DNA of 19,359 bases, from positions 1 through 19,359 of the forward strand of contig DATEHQ010000053.1 in assembly GCA_035279525.1 (NCBI GenBank). Reading direction: 5' to 3'. Below, one piece after another: positions 5,801 through 12,838 of this stretch (positions are counted from its first letter, which is position 1; every line of letters starts with the position of its first letter). The notes beneath the pieces were generated by a model, which was given only the letters and a program-made list of their open reading frames with translations, ran no database searches and was not told the DNA's origin. Made by a program: the position numbers and the translations under genes. The DNA is from DATEHQ01 sp035279525. Lineage in GTDB: Bacteria > Chloroflexota > Dormibacteria > Dormibacterales > Dormibacteraceae.

Positions 5801-7855
5801 CTAGGTGCTGAGTGGCGCCCAGCCGGCTACCCGAGCGCCGGCTCCCGGCGCCGAGCTAACGTCCCCGACGCCGCCGAGCACATCAAGCCGGTCGCGTATG
5901 TTCTGCAGCCCGCCACCCGACTTGGAGCGAGTCGAATCAATACCGCGGCCGTTGTCGCGGACCTCGAAACTGAGGCGCCCGCCCTCGCACCACACTCGAA
6001 CAGATCCACGTGTGGCCAGTGAATGCTTGGACAGGTTTTGAAGGGCTTCGGAGCAGCAGAAGTAGACCGCGCCTTCGAGCTCTCGGGAATATCGCTCGGG
6101 TCCACATTGGACGTCGATGCTGATCGGAACTTGACGCGCACGCGCGCGTAGCGCCGCCTTCAGACCTTCCGCTTCAAGAAGCGGCGGGTAGACGCCACGT
6201 GCAAGGTTCCGCAGCGAATCGAGGGCATCTCCCAGCTCGGACTGCATCTCCTGCAACAGCGGGTCGAGCGAGCCCGGCTTGTCGCGGGCCAGGCTCGCCG
6301 CGAGCCCGAGCTTCATGCGAAGAGACACCAGATTCTGCTGCGCACCGTCATGCAGGTCCCGCTCGAGCCGGCGGCGAGCCTCGTCCTGTGCGGACACCAA
6401 CCGGTGACGCGACTGTCGGAGCTCGATCATTCTTCGGCTCAGCTCATCCTGCAGGCCCGCGCTGTGGAGCACGAGTCCCGCCTGCGAGGCCAGACCATCC
6501 ATCAAGCGTTCTTCGGTCGGGCTCAGCGGTTCGCCCGATCTTCGCGCGACCGTCAACCTGCCGAGATTCGCACCCGCGTGCCGCAGGAGCACGCTGCGCG
6601 TCGCAACGTCCGCTGTTATGTGTTGGTGCTCAGGGAAGCTGCTCGCAGCGACTTCACGGCCGTTTTCGTGCAGCCACACGGTGGCGCCGTCAGAGCTGGT
6701 GCCTTGGGCGAGCAGCCTCGCCATGACCGGGAGCAGCTGAAGGGAGTTCTCACGGCCGTCGAGCCGAGACGTGAAGTCCGCCAGGACCTCGTAAGGGACC
6801 GCTCGGACGCCATAAACCAGCCGGTTCGCCAGCCGCTCGAGCCTGGCGCGCAGCGGTTGAAATGCGACCGCCACGAACGCCGTCGCGACTATGGCTAAGA
6901 AGAGACGTGACTCCGACCCCGACGCCAGCAGACTCCCGACGCCGGCGACGACCGCAATGTAGAAGCCGGCTATCACGCCCGCCAGCGCGGCGTACGCGAC
7001 TGTCCGGCTGATCACCAGATCGATGTCGAACAGCCGGTGGCGCAGGATGGCAATAGCGATCGCCGCGGCAATCGCAGCAGCTTCGATCAACATGACCGCC
7101 CCCAACCACGGTGGCCCCCAGCCGGCGGGCGTGAATACGTTTACACCAACAATCGTTGCCACCAGGAAGCTGCCGGCAAGAGCGAACCACTTGAGCTGCA
7201 GGCGCAGCTCGGGGCCCGCCCGGCGGAACCGCAAGACAACAGAAACTATGGAGAGGAGCATGAATCCAAAGATGCCGACGAAGAGTGCGAGGCCGACGAT
7301 TTTTTGGGCAAGGTCGGGCAGTGGAATGTAGAACGGATTTGGTGGCGGAGTCACCATCGCGTAGTCCACAAGTGGCCCAGGCGTGATCACATCGAGAGCG
7401 CACGAAGCGGTTACCGCGAAGACTCCCGCCATGAGTACCGGCCGCCAGCGCCTTGACGGCAAGCGACCATCCGGAAAGAACAGGAGCAGGATCCCATACA
7501 GGACCAGAACGGCCCTGGACAGGACGTCGCCGACTATGAACAGGGCAGCGCCAAGCTCCGGGTTTGGCGCGTAGAGCTGCCGGGCACTCTCGTCGAATAG
7601 TCCGCCTATGGCCGAGACAAGTCCGATCGCAAGCATCAGCCAGCCGATTGGATGGCGTGGGCGTCGGCTGGCGATCAGCGCTCCAACCGGCGCCGGGCAG
7701 AGAAAGGTCGCCGCGTAGACAGCGAAACCGAGGCTGTAGGGCACAGCGCCGGCCGGACGCCGCAAGGCGAGCCACGTACCGACGATGACGAGGACACCGA
7801 TCAATCCGAGCACCGCCCAGGGCAGCGCATTCGGCCAAGCTCGCTTGTTAATCAC
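5801..7855 (-). CDS. Sensor histidine kinase, HisKA_3 type with 10-TM sensor region and GAF domain
   Basis: A 684-aa membrane kinase of the DesK/NarX-like class that phosphorylates itself and its partner regulator. About ten hydrophobic helices fill residues 11-335, ending in the common LRARLERLANRLVYG linker. A GAF-like domain follows at about 365-465, then the HisKA_3 dimerisation domain with RRLERDLHDGAQQ (phospho-acceptor H502). The ATPase domain has an N-box (EALQNLSKH, 603-611), G1 box DNGRG (634-638) and G2 box GGGLQNIRDR (647-656). All motifs are intact. The GTG start overlaps the regulator's 3' end by 8 bases (GGTGATTAA), so the pair is one operon with the regulator first. The input signal is unknown; a membrane or small-molecule cue is likely. 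Confidence 0.95.
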   Translation of the reverse strand: MINKRAWPNALPWAVLGLIGVLVIVGTWLALRRPAGAVPYSLGFAVYAATFLCPAPVGALIASRRPRHPIGWLMLAIGLVSAIGGLFDESARQLYAPNPELGAALFIVGDVLSRAVLVLYGILLLFFPDGRLPSRRWRPVLMAGVFAVTASCALDVITPGPLVDYAMVTPPPNPFYIPLPDLAQKIVGLALFVGIFGFMLLSIVSVVLRFRRAGPELRLQLKWFALAGSFLVATIVGVNVFTPAGWGPPWLGAVMLIEAAAIAAAIAIAILRHRLFDIDLVISRTVAYAALAGVIAGFYIAVVAGVGSLLASGSESRLFLAIVATAFVAVAFQPLRARLERLANRLVYGVRAVPYEVLADFTSRLDGRENSLQLLPVMARLLAQGTSSDGATVWLHENGREVAASSFPEHQHITADVATRSVLLRHAGANLGRLTVARRSGEPLSPTEERLMDGLASQAGLVLHSAGLQDELSRRMIELRQSRHRLVSAQDEARRRLERDLHDGAQQNLVSLRMKLGLAASLARDKPGSLDPLLQEMQSELGDALDSLRNLARGVYPPLLEAEGLKAALRARARQVPISIDVQCGPERYSRELEGAVYFCCSEALQNLSKHSLATRGSVRVWCEGGRLSFEVRDNGRGIDSTRSKSGGGLQNIRDRLDVLGGVGDVSSAPGAGARVAGWAPLST

Positions 7856-8522
7856 CCGTCTCGCTCAGGTAGATCAGGACCGCCTTCACGCGGCGGTGGA
7901 CGTCTTTCTCCTCGCTCAATCCAAGCTTCGAAAAGATCGCATTGATGTGCTTCTCGACCATCCGGACGGAGAGATGGAGCCGCTCGGCGATGGTGTCGTT
8001 GTTGCGGCCCTGGGCCATCTCCGAGAGCACGTCGCGCTCACGCTCCGTGAGGTCCTGGACCCTGGAGCCGGCCTGACGCCCCCTGGCGGCAACGAGGGTT
8101 TCGACGACTTTGGGATCTATGACCGACCCGCCTCTCGCCACCTCCCGGACAGCCGCGGTCAGATGGACCGGGTCATTCAGGCTGTCTTTGAGCAGGTAGG
8201 CACGGCGCGCAGAGCCCCTTTCCAGGAGGCGGAGGGCGTATTCAGGCTCGTCGTGCTGGCTGAGCACGACCACACCTATCTCTGGGTGTTCGTCGCGCAG
8301 GCGAGCCGCCACCTGAATGCCTTCGTCCGTGTTGCGCGGTGGCATGCGGATGTCGGTCACGACCACCTCGGGCCGGTCGCGTTCAACTGCGGCTAGCAAG
8401 CCTTTGAGGTCGACGCAGGAACTGGTCAGCTCGAGGTCGGGGTCCGTCTCCAGAAGGCGACGCACGCCCTCTCGCACCAGGTAACTGTCCTCGGCCAAAA
8501 CCACTCGGATCCTCGCCGTCAT
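7848..8522 (-). CDS. NarL/FixJ-family response regulator
   Basis: A 224-aa two-component regulator. The receiver domain has the acidic pair E11-D12, the phospho-acceptor D57 (VVVTDIRMPP), S88 (VVLSQHDE) and K112 (YLLKDS). A LuxR-type helix-turn-helix follows at about 158-200 (LTERERDVLSEMAQGRNNDT, then SVRMVEKHINAIFSKLG). It is cognate with the kinase encoded 8 bases overlapping downstream. The start is ATG 8522 (MTARIRVVLAEDS); an in-frame extension to a GTG at 8597 merely reads through the palindromic site GTGTGCcaGCACAC. Regulators of this class bind short inverted repeats as dimers, so autoregulation through that site and control of the two leader copies nearby is a reasonable inference. 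Confidence 0.95.
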   Translation of the reverse strand: MTARIRVVLAEDSYLVREGVRRLLETDPDLELTSSCVDLKGLLAAVERDRPEVVVTDIRMPPRNTDEGIQVAARLRDEHPEIGVVVLSQHDEPEYALRLLERGSARRAYLLKDSLNDPVHLTAAVREVARGGSVIDPKVVETLVAARGRQAGSRVQDLTERERDVLSEMAQGRNNDTIAERLHLSVRMVEKHINAIFSKLGLSEEKDVHRRVKAVLIYLSETGD

Positions 8523-8583
8523 GGTGGCGTAAGGATGCCACCGGCGCGACCGTTTGAACGACCGTACCCGCACCCCTCGGCGG

Positions 8584-8597
8584 GTGTGCCAGCACAC
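8584..8597. promoter_or_regulatory. Palindromic site upstream of the response-regulator gene
   Basis: GTGTGC, two bases, GCACAC: a perfect palindrome 62-75 bases upstream of the regulator's ATG. The half-site is the same as in the two leader copies (GTGTGCT/AGCACAC), though the spacing is shorter. Between it and the gene lies GTACCCGCAC (plus strand), a match to GTGCCCGCAC / GTGCCCGTAC in the conserved leader blocks. This links the three promoter regions. Binding by the regulator encoded here is inference. Confidence 0.55.
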
Positions 8598-8628
8598 AGA
8601 ATGTCCGAAACAGGGCTCGGCAAGTCTC

Positions 8629-8678
8629 GTCGTCTAGGAGCGGATAAATACCGATGCCTTGCAGGCCGAGTAGACGAC
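8629..8678. repeat. 8-base inverted repeat in the intergenic region
   Basis: GTCGTCTA (8629-8636) and TAGACGAC (8671-8678) form a perfect 8-base inverted repeat around 34 bases. It lies between the response-regulator gene and the tRNA. It is short enough to be chance, and the loop is long. I see nothing else in 8598-8791: no open frame there looks coding. Confidence 0.3.
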
Positions 8679-8791
8679 TCTGGACAACCTCGTGGTCGAC
8701 GGGAAGCAGGATTGGCGGTCACATTGACAGTCAGCTCCCACCGGCAGGATCACCTTAGCTCTCCTGAGAGAGGCGGAAACGAGTTTGGATT

Positions 8792-8868
8792 TGGTGGGCC
8801 CGGGTGGCCTCGATCCACCGACCAGCCGATTATGAGTCGGCCGCTCTAACCAACTGAGCTACGGGCCC
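8792..8868 (-). tRNA. tRNA-Ile2 (CAT anticodon; lysidine type), possibly elongator tRNA-Met
   Basis: A complete 77-base cloverleaf with encoded CCA. Acceptor stem GGGCCCG/CGGGCCC, discriminator A, D-arm GCTC-AGTTGGTTA-GAGC, anticodon stem GCCGA/TCGGC with loop CTCATAA (anticodon CAT, plus 8832-8834), variable loop TGGTC, T-stem GGTGG/CCACC. The body, with GGGCC acceptor and GGTCGGTGG, is like tRNA-Ile(GAT). Pairs C4-G69 and C5-G68, which TilS uses to choose tRNA-Ile2 over tRNA-Met, are present. I therefore favour the AUA-reading isoleucine tRNA. The T-loop reads ATCGAGG, with A where T54 is almost universal in bacteria. Confidence 0.85.
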
Positions 8869-8877
8869 TGCCGGCTG

Positions 8878-8883
8878 AGTCTA
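8878..8883 (-). promoter_or_regulatory. -10 element of the tRNA gene
   Basis: TAGACT on the minus strand, nine bases before the tRNA 5' end, fits the TANNNT core of a -10 hexamer. No clear -35 is visible in the GC-rich sequence upstream. Confidence 0.45.
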
Positions 8884-8991
8884 TCGACCGCCTGACCGGG
8901 CCGCACCGCGCCGGCTGTTCGCTCCATGCTTCGATATCCGTGGCTGGTGGGCGAGGGAATTTCAGAGCCCACCCAGGAGGTTTTCGAGATC

Positions 8992-9510
8992 GTGGAAGCA
9001 TCGGGATTGCTGATCCTCAGGCTCGTCGTCGGTTTGATCCTCGCGGGTCACGGCGCGCAGAAGCTGTTCGGTTGGTGGGGCGGTCCAGGTGTCGCCGGGT
9101 GGACCGGCGTCATGACGAGGATGCGAATGCGCCCGCCCGTGATGTGGGCCTGGGTATCGGCGCTGGGCGAGTTCGGCGGCGGCCTGCTGGTAGCCCTCGG
9201 GTTTCTGACGCCCGTGGGCAACTTCGCGATCGTCGGGGCGATGCTGGTCGCAGTCGCGCTCGTGCACTGGCCCAAGGGCTTCTGGAACACGAAGGGCGGC
9301 TTTGAGTTCAACCTCACGCTGATCGGGTCGGCGATAGCCCTCGCCCTCATCGGACCCGGCGCCTATTCGGTCGATGCGCTGCTGAAGGTCCACCTCCCCG
9401 AGCCCGCGGCCTTCCTTGCCATGGCGGTGCTCACGCTCGGCGGGGTGGGAGTCGCGCTCGCGACGCGGCGCGCGCCGGTCACGGAGCCACAGCCTCAGAC
9501 CGCGGCCTAA
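8992..9510 (+). CDS. DoxX family membrane protein
   Basis: A four-helix inner-membrane protein of the DoxX family, about 172 aa. Typical landmarks: LLILRLVVGLILAGHGAQKL, FGWWGGPGVAGW, WAWVSALGEFGGGLLVALG, then LVHWPKGFWNTKGGFEFNL. Family members are linked to quinone or thiosulphate metabolism and to redox stress protection; the role here is unknown. I chose the GTG at 8992 because AGGAGG lies 11 bases before it; an in-frame ATG at 8926 would add 22 residues without hydrophobic or conserved character. It converges on the lysyltransferase gene, sharing four bases of stop codons (CTAA, 9507-9510). Confidence 0.88.
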   Translation: MEASGLLILRLVVGLILAGHGAQKLFGWWGGPGVAGWTGVMTRMRMRPPVMWAWVSALGEFGGGLLVALGFLTPVGNFAIVGAMLVAVALVHWPKGFWNTKGGFEFNLTLIGSAIALALIGPGAYSVDALLKVHLPEPAAFLAMAVLTLGGVGVALATRRAPVTEPQPQTAA

Positions 9511-11210
9511 GCCAGGACTTTGGTCCGGCCCTCGACGGCCTCCGCATCGCGAGGCCTCGAGCGGAGCCATACCGCCGCGCGTGATAGCGGCGGCAGGTGC
9601 GCGCGCACGAGCGCGACCATCACCTCGGGCAGGGTCTGAGGTCCGGGGACGGCGAGGTAGCGGTCCTCCCAGCACGGACCGAACTTCTCCTTGAAGCGGC
9701 GCAGCGTGCGGCTGCGCTGGAACCGATCGAGGCTCCAGAACATCGCGCGCATCGCCCGGTCCATCCCACCCGACGCGGCGTCGGCGGCTGCGATGATCCG
9801 TGGGGCGACTCCGAGGCTGACCTCGACGATCCCGCGGCCCGCCGCCTCCTGGATCGAACGCACGATCAACGCCTCCATCACGCCGTATGCGCTGTCAGGC
9901 CTGCGCCGCATCAGGTCGAGCGTCCAGCCGTTGCGAGCGGGTACGGGCAGCCAGCTGACGAAAGCCTCCAGGCGCCCCGACGCCGAGACCGCGCGGCCGA
10001 CGACGATCTCCGGGTCCGACAGCGTGGCCAGCGTGCCAAGGCTGTAACCCAGCTCGGGCGAATTTCGACTTTCGAGCCAGCGCCCGGACACCGCCTGCAG
10101 GTCGTTCGCATCCTCCTCCAGGACCTGCGGCCCCGGCGCAAACGTGAATCGCACGCCCTCACGCTCCGAGCGGTGCACGGCGTGCCGCAGGTCGGCTCGA
10201 GCCTTGCCTTTGAGGTCGAAGCCCGACGTTTCGATGAGCGCCTCGGATCCGATCGGCACCAGCGCCATGCCGAGCGAGCGGTATGGCTCCGGGCCGTCGA
10301 CCTGGTAGAAGGCGGGAGTCCAGTCCTGCCTGTCGCAGTAGTTGGTGAACTCGCGCACGCCGTCGATGCCCACGTCCGGCGGCCCGATCGGATCGCCCAG
10401 CGCCAGCGCGGTCCTGCCCCGCAGCGTGAACGCGACGCAAGCGCGGCCGTCGATCCAGTGGTAGCTCGACGTCCCATGGACCGCGAGGTGTGAGATGTGA
10501 TTGCGTCCCCACTTGCCGAGCAGCGACTGCAATCGCTCGCGGTCAGCGGCGACGGCGCGCGGCGCCAGCACCGGGCGCAGGAGCTGTGTCAGCGCGATGA
10601 TGACCAGCGCGTAGCTGACGATCGGCAGCGTGCTGAGGAACCAGTCCGCGCGCTCGGTCACGGCGTGGTAGCGGCCGGGCGACCCGGCCACCGTGGCGGC
10701 CAGCGACTCGAGCGTCCGCAGCAAGCCGACCTCAGGCTGGAGCTGGTTGCCGAGGATGACCGTTCCGATCATCGCGTAGAGCACCGCCAGGCCGACGCCG
10801 GCCACGAGCGCAGCCATCCCGAACCTCGCGCGTGCTGGATCGGTGTCGGCCTCGAACTGGTCGCGGAACCACCACAGGCCGAAAAGGATCCAGGCGTTGA
10901 GCGAGGCGATCTCGAAGTCGAGGTCTTTGACGAGCTGGAAGAAGATGGTCGCCACAAGGACGGCGAGCGTGAGGCGATGGGCGGCCCGCTTCCCACGCGC
11001 GATGCCGGACGCAAGGAGCAAAAGGGCAAGCCCGGACAGGACGGCGCCGGTGCGCCCACCCAGGCTGATGCTCGGGGGCAGCACGCTGCCGAGCTCCTGG
11101 GCTCGCGTCTGATGATGGATCAGCAGCGCTCCGACGATGTCGAGCACCGCGCTGACGACCAGCAATCCGGCGAAGAACCACCTGACGCGCCTTCTGTCGG
11201 TCCGGCTCAT
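9507..11210 (-). CDS. Phosphatidylglycerol lysyltransferase-like protein (MprF/DUF2156)
   Basis: A 567-aa membrane enzyme. The N-terminal 240 residues hold about six hydrophobic helices in a shortened flippase-like region. The C-terminal half is the DUF2156 aminoacyl-transferase fold: ALALGDPIGPP, FYQVDGPEPYRSLGMALVPI, GFDLKGKARADLRHAVHRSE, SWLPVPARNGWTLDLMRRRP, then LRRFKEKFGPCWEDRYLAVPG near the end. These match MprF/LPG synthases, which move lysine (or another amino acid) from tRNA to phosphatidylglycerol and lower the surface charge against cationic peptides. Length is shorter than full MprF (about 850 aa) and similar to actinobacterial forms. ATG start without a clear Shine-Dalgarno site. 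Amino-acid specificity cannot be read. Confidence 0.9.
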   Translation of the reverse strand: MSRTDRRRVRWFFAGLLVVSAVLDIVGALLIHHQTRAQELGSVLPPSISLGGRTGAVLSGLALLLLASGIARGKRAAHRLTLAVLVATIFFQLVKDLDFEIASLNAWILFGLWWFRDQFEADTDPARARFGMAALVAGVGLAVLYAMIGTVILGNQLQPEVGLLRTLESLAATVAGSPGRYHAVTERADWFLSTLPIVSYALVIIALTQLLRPVLAPRAVAADRERLQSLLGKWGRNHISHLAVHGTSSYHWIDGRACVAFTLRGRTALALGDPIGPPDVGIDGVREFTNYCDRQDWTPAFYQVDGPEPYRSLGMALVPIGSEALIETSGFDLKGKARADLRHAVHRSEREGVRFTFAPGPQVLEEDANDLQAVSGRWLESRNSPELGYSLGTLATLSDPEIVVGRAVSASGRLEAFVSWLPVPARNGWTLDLMRRRPDSAYGVMEALIVRSIQEAAGRGIVEVSLGVAPRIIAAADAASGGMDRAMRAMFWSLDRFQRSRTLRRFKEKFGPCWEDRYLAVPGPQTLPEVMVALVRAHLPPLSRAAVWLRSRPRDAEAVEGRTKVLA

Positions 11211-11286
11211 AGCTTTCGTTAGGACAACGCTACGGCCGTGGCGAAAAGCACGCTGAGGATTGCCGGGCTCGCCTGGACTGCGGGAA

Positions 11287-11739
11287 CTAGGTTTGAGGCA
11301 GTCCTGGCTCGGCGGATTGTGGGCCGCGCGTCAAGTAATTGACTCGAGTTCCCACGACATAGGCGCCGGCGGCGAGGCAGAGGGCCGCCACCGCCATGAC
11401 GATGGTCAGCGCAAACCTGAGGTCTGCCTCGGTGCGCACCGTATCGGCAGGCGCGTAGCCGGTATAGGCCCCGCTGCTGAATATCCCCAGCAGGTTTACG
11501 GCGGCGAACGCGAGGACCAGCATCTGGCACGCGCCATTGAGCAGCATGCTGACTCCCAGCAAGCGGACGTCGTCTTTGGAGGCGGGGACTCGCCCCAGGA
11601 GGCGTCGAAGCCGAGCCAGCGGATCGTTCCCGGAGGTCGTGCTGTAGAGACCGACCAGGAGGCTCGAGATGGTGAGGGCCGTCGCGACGGAAACCAGTGA
11701 AAACGTGATGGCCCTGATTCCCGGCTCGTTGAAGTCCAC
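11287..11739 (-). CDS. Small membrane protein of unknown function (three TM helices)
   Basis: A 150-aa protein with three strong hydrophobic helices: IRAITFSLVSVATALTISSL near the start, GACQMLVLAFAAVNLLGIF in the middle, and LRFALTIVMAVAALCLAAG towards the end, with a basic loop (RLRRLLGRVPASKDDVR) between the first two. I do not recognise the family. The open frame extends to 11985, but the residues before the GTG at 11739 look non-coding. TAAGCT stands exactly seven bases before that GTG, the layout of a leaderless message, which supports this start. It lies 76 bases upstream of the lysyltransferase gene on the same strand and may be co-transcribed with it. Confidence 0.65.
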   Translation of the reverse strand: MDFNEPGIRAITFSLVSVATALTISSLLVGLYSTTSGNDPLARLRRLLGRVPASKDDVRLLGVSMLLNGACQMLVLAFAAVNLLGIFSSGAYTGYAPADTVRTEADLRFALTIVMAVAALCLAAGAYVVGTRVNYLTRGPQSAEPGLPQT

Positions 11740-11746
11740 GGGCCAC

Positions 11747-11752
11747 AGCTTA
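11747..11752 (-). promoter_or_regulatory. -10 element for a leaderless start (membrane protein gene)
   Basis: TAAGCT on the minus strand, seven bases (GTGGCCC) before the GTG at 11739. The same hexamer and spacing occur before the TTG at 13849, and TAAACT with the same spacing before the ATG at 13824. Confidence 0.5.
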
Positions 11753-11819
11753 GTCCCAGCGGACTGCTGCTCCCGACTCAAAATGAGGTGCACGCGTATC
11801 GACTCGAAGCGGGACGACC

Positions 11820-11951
11820 CTAAAGTCGACGTGGGACCGATCTGCCTTCGGCTGAAATGCCGATGATTGGCCGACCCGTGACCAGCTCGATGAATCCCAC
11901 CGTCGTAAACGCAGCGAGCACGTTCGTGACGAGGGCAATAAAGCCGACCAT
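11820..11951 (-). CDS. Possible 43-aa membrane peptide
   Basis: A short frame from ATG 11951 to TAG 11820. It begins MVGFIALVTNVLAAFTTVGF and ends in a basic tail (GRSVPRRL). The hydrophobic part contains a near repeat, VGFIALVT and VGFIELVT. No Shine-Dalgarno site or leaderless -10 is placed well for it, and it lies in the gap between two better-supported genes. The larger minus-strand frame running through here is otherwise an antisense shadow. It could be a real small membrane protein or chance; 11952-12086 beyond it holds nothing I can name. Confidence 0.25.
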   Translation of the reverse strand: MVGFIALVTNVLAAFTTVGFIELVTGRPIIGISAEGRSVPRRL

Positions 11952-12086
11952 CGGATCGCTGATTGGCGTCGGGAGGCCCCCGCACGGGAATCTAGGCTTC
12001 GGCTCGGTCAGCGTCAAGTCAGCGCGAGAATCGACGAGCCTCACCGAGCGCCTCGACCGGTCGTTCGCGTCGCGCAGAATGGCGAC

Positions 12087-12440
12087 GTGAAACTGCGGTG
12101 GCTGGTTGCCGTAGCGATCGTTCTCGGACTTCTTGCGCTGGTCTCGGTGGCCGCCACGACGGGCCAGGTGATCGTCGCCAACGTCGACGGCCCGCCCGTT
12201 TTGGTCGATGTGGCCGGTATGCCTCGCGTGGGCGTGGAATGCCCTGGCACGCAGACGATCAACGTACCTCTGCTTCGCGTGGTGGCCCGCACCGTGGTCG
12301 TGACGAACGCTCGGGACGGCTCCGTCTTGAAGAGGATCTCGATCAATTGGGATACCGCGATCGTCATTCGTCGGGATGGTGTCAATTACGGAGTCCCAGG
12401 CAGTTCGTATGGGCCTGCCCCGGTCAAGGGTTGCGCCTAA
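12087..12440 (+). CDS. Small exported or membrane-anchored protein of unknown function
   Basis: A 117-aa protein: an N-terminal hydrophobic segment (WLVAVAIVLGLLALVSVA) forms a signal peptide or anchor, followed by an approximately 90-residue beta-rich domain (GQVIVANVDGPPVLVDVAG, VVARTVVVTNARDG, WDTAIVIRRDGVNYGV). Two cysteines, one in VECPGT and one as the penultimate residue, could form a disulphide. I do not recognise the family. The GTG start has CAGAAT six bases upstream, compatible with a leaderless message. Its TAA overlaps the VOC gene's TAG by four bases (CTAA, 12437-12440). Confidence 0.65.
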   Translation: MKLRWLVAVAIVLGLLALVSVAATTGQVIVANVDGPPVLVDVAGMPRVGVECPGTQTINVPLLRVVARTVVVTNARDGSVLKRISINWDTAIVIRRDGVNYGVPGSSYGPAPVKGCA

Positions 12441-12838
12441 TCGGGCCCGATCACCTCGATTTCGTTGCCGTCCGGGTCGTCCACGTAGAAGGTGCGCACG
12501 CCTTTCAACACCGGGTGCACGCCGTGGCGGACTTCGATGCCCGCCTCGATGAAGCCGTTCTCCAGCTCGTTGTACTCGCGCCGACCGGCGCGAAACGCGA
12601 TGTGGTGCAGCGTGCGCTTCTGCTTCTCCGGCGGGAAGACGAAGGTCCGGTCCGGGTGCGGGATCAGGACGATCATCTCCGGCACGGCGTCGGTCGCGTC
12701 GGCGACCTTCAGGAATTTGTTGGGGAGCTCGGGCGGTGAGATGAGCTCGAGGCCGAACCTGTCTCGGTAGAACTCCAGCGCGGCCTCCATGTCGCGCACC
12801 CACAGCACGATCTCCGCCAGCCCGGCGACCCGGGTCAT
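12437..12838 (-). CDS. VOC (glyoxalase/dioxygenase-fold) family protein
   Basis: A 133-aa single vicinal-oxygen-chelate protein. It has the two beta-alpha-beta-beta-beta modules: first AEIVLWVRDMEAALEFYRDR followed by FGLELIS, second TLHHIAFRAG to the closing RTFYVDDPDGNEIEVIG. Candidate metal ligands are the histidine in HHIAF and the glutamate in NEIEV. The family includes glyoxalase I, extradiol dioxygenases, epimerases and fosfomycin/bleomycin resistance proteins; nothing here picks one. Its ATG overlaps the last codon of the URO-D-family gene (ATGA, 12835-12838), so it is the second gene of that operon and probably works on the same metabolite pathway. Confidence 0.9.
   Translation of the reverse strand: MTRVAGLAEIVLWVRDMEAALEFYRDRFGLELISPPELPNKFLKVADATDAVPEMIVLIPHPDRTFVFPPEKQKRTLHHIAFRAGRREYNELENGFIEAGIEVRHGVHPVLKGVRTFYVDDPDGNEIEVIGPD

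Noticed and set aside
8523..8597. N-terminal extension of the response regulator to a GTG at 8597
   Set aside because: It reads through the palindromic site and a basic, unconserved stretch; receiver domains start as at ATG 8522.
8962..9675. A 237-codon minus-strand frame over the DoxX gene
   Set aside because: Antisense shadow; the DoxX reading has the family helices and motifs.
11820..12803. A 327-codon minus-strand frame
   Set aside because: It is mostly out-of-frame and antisense to the VOC gene and the 117-aa gene, with arginine-rich shadow composition; only the last 43 codons could be a small peptide.
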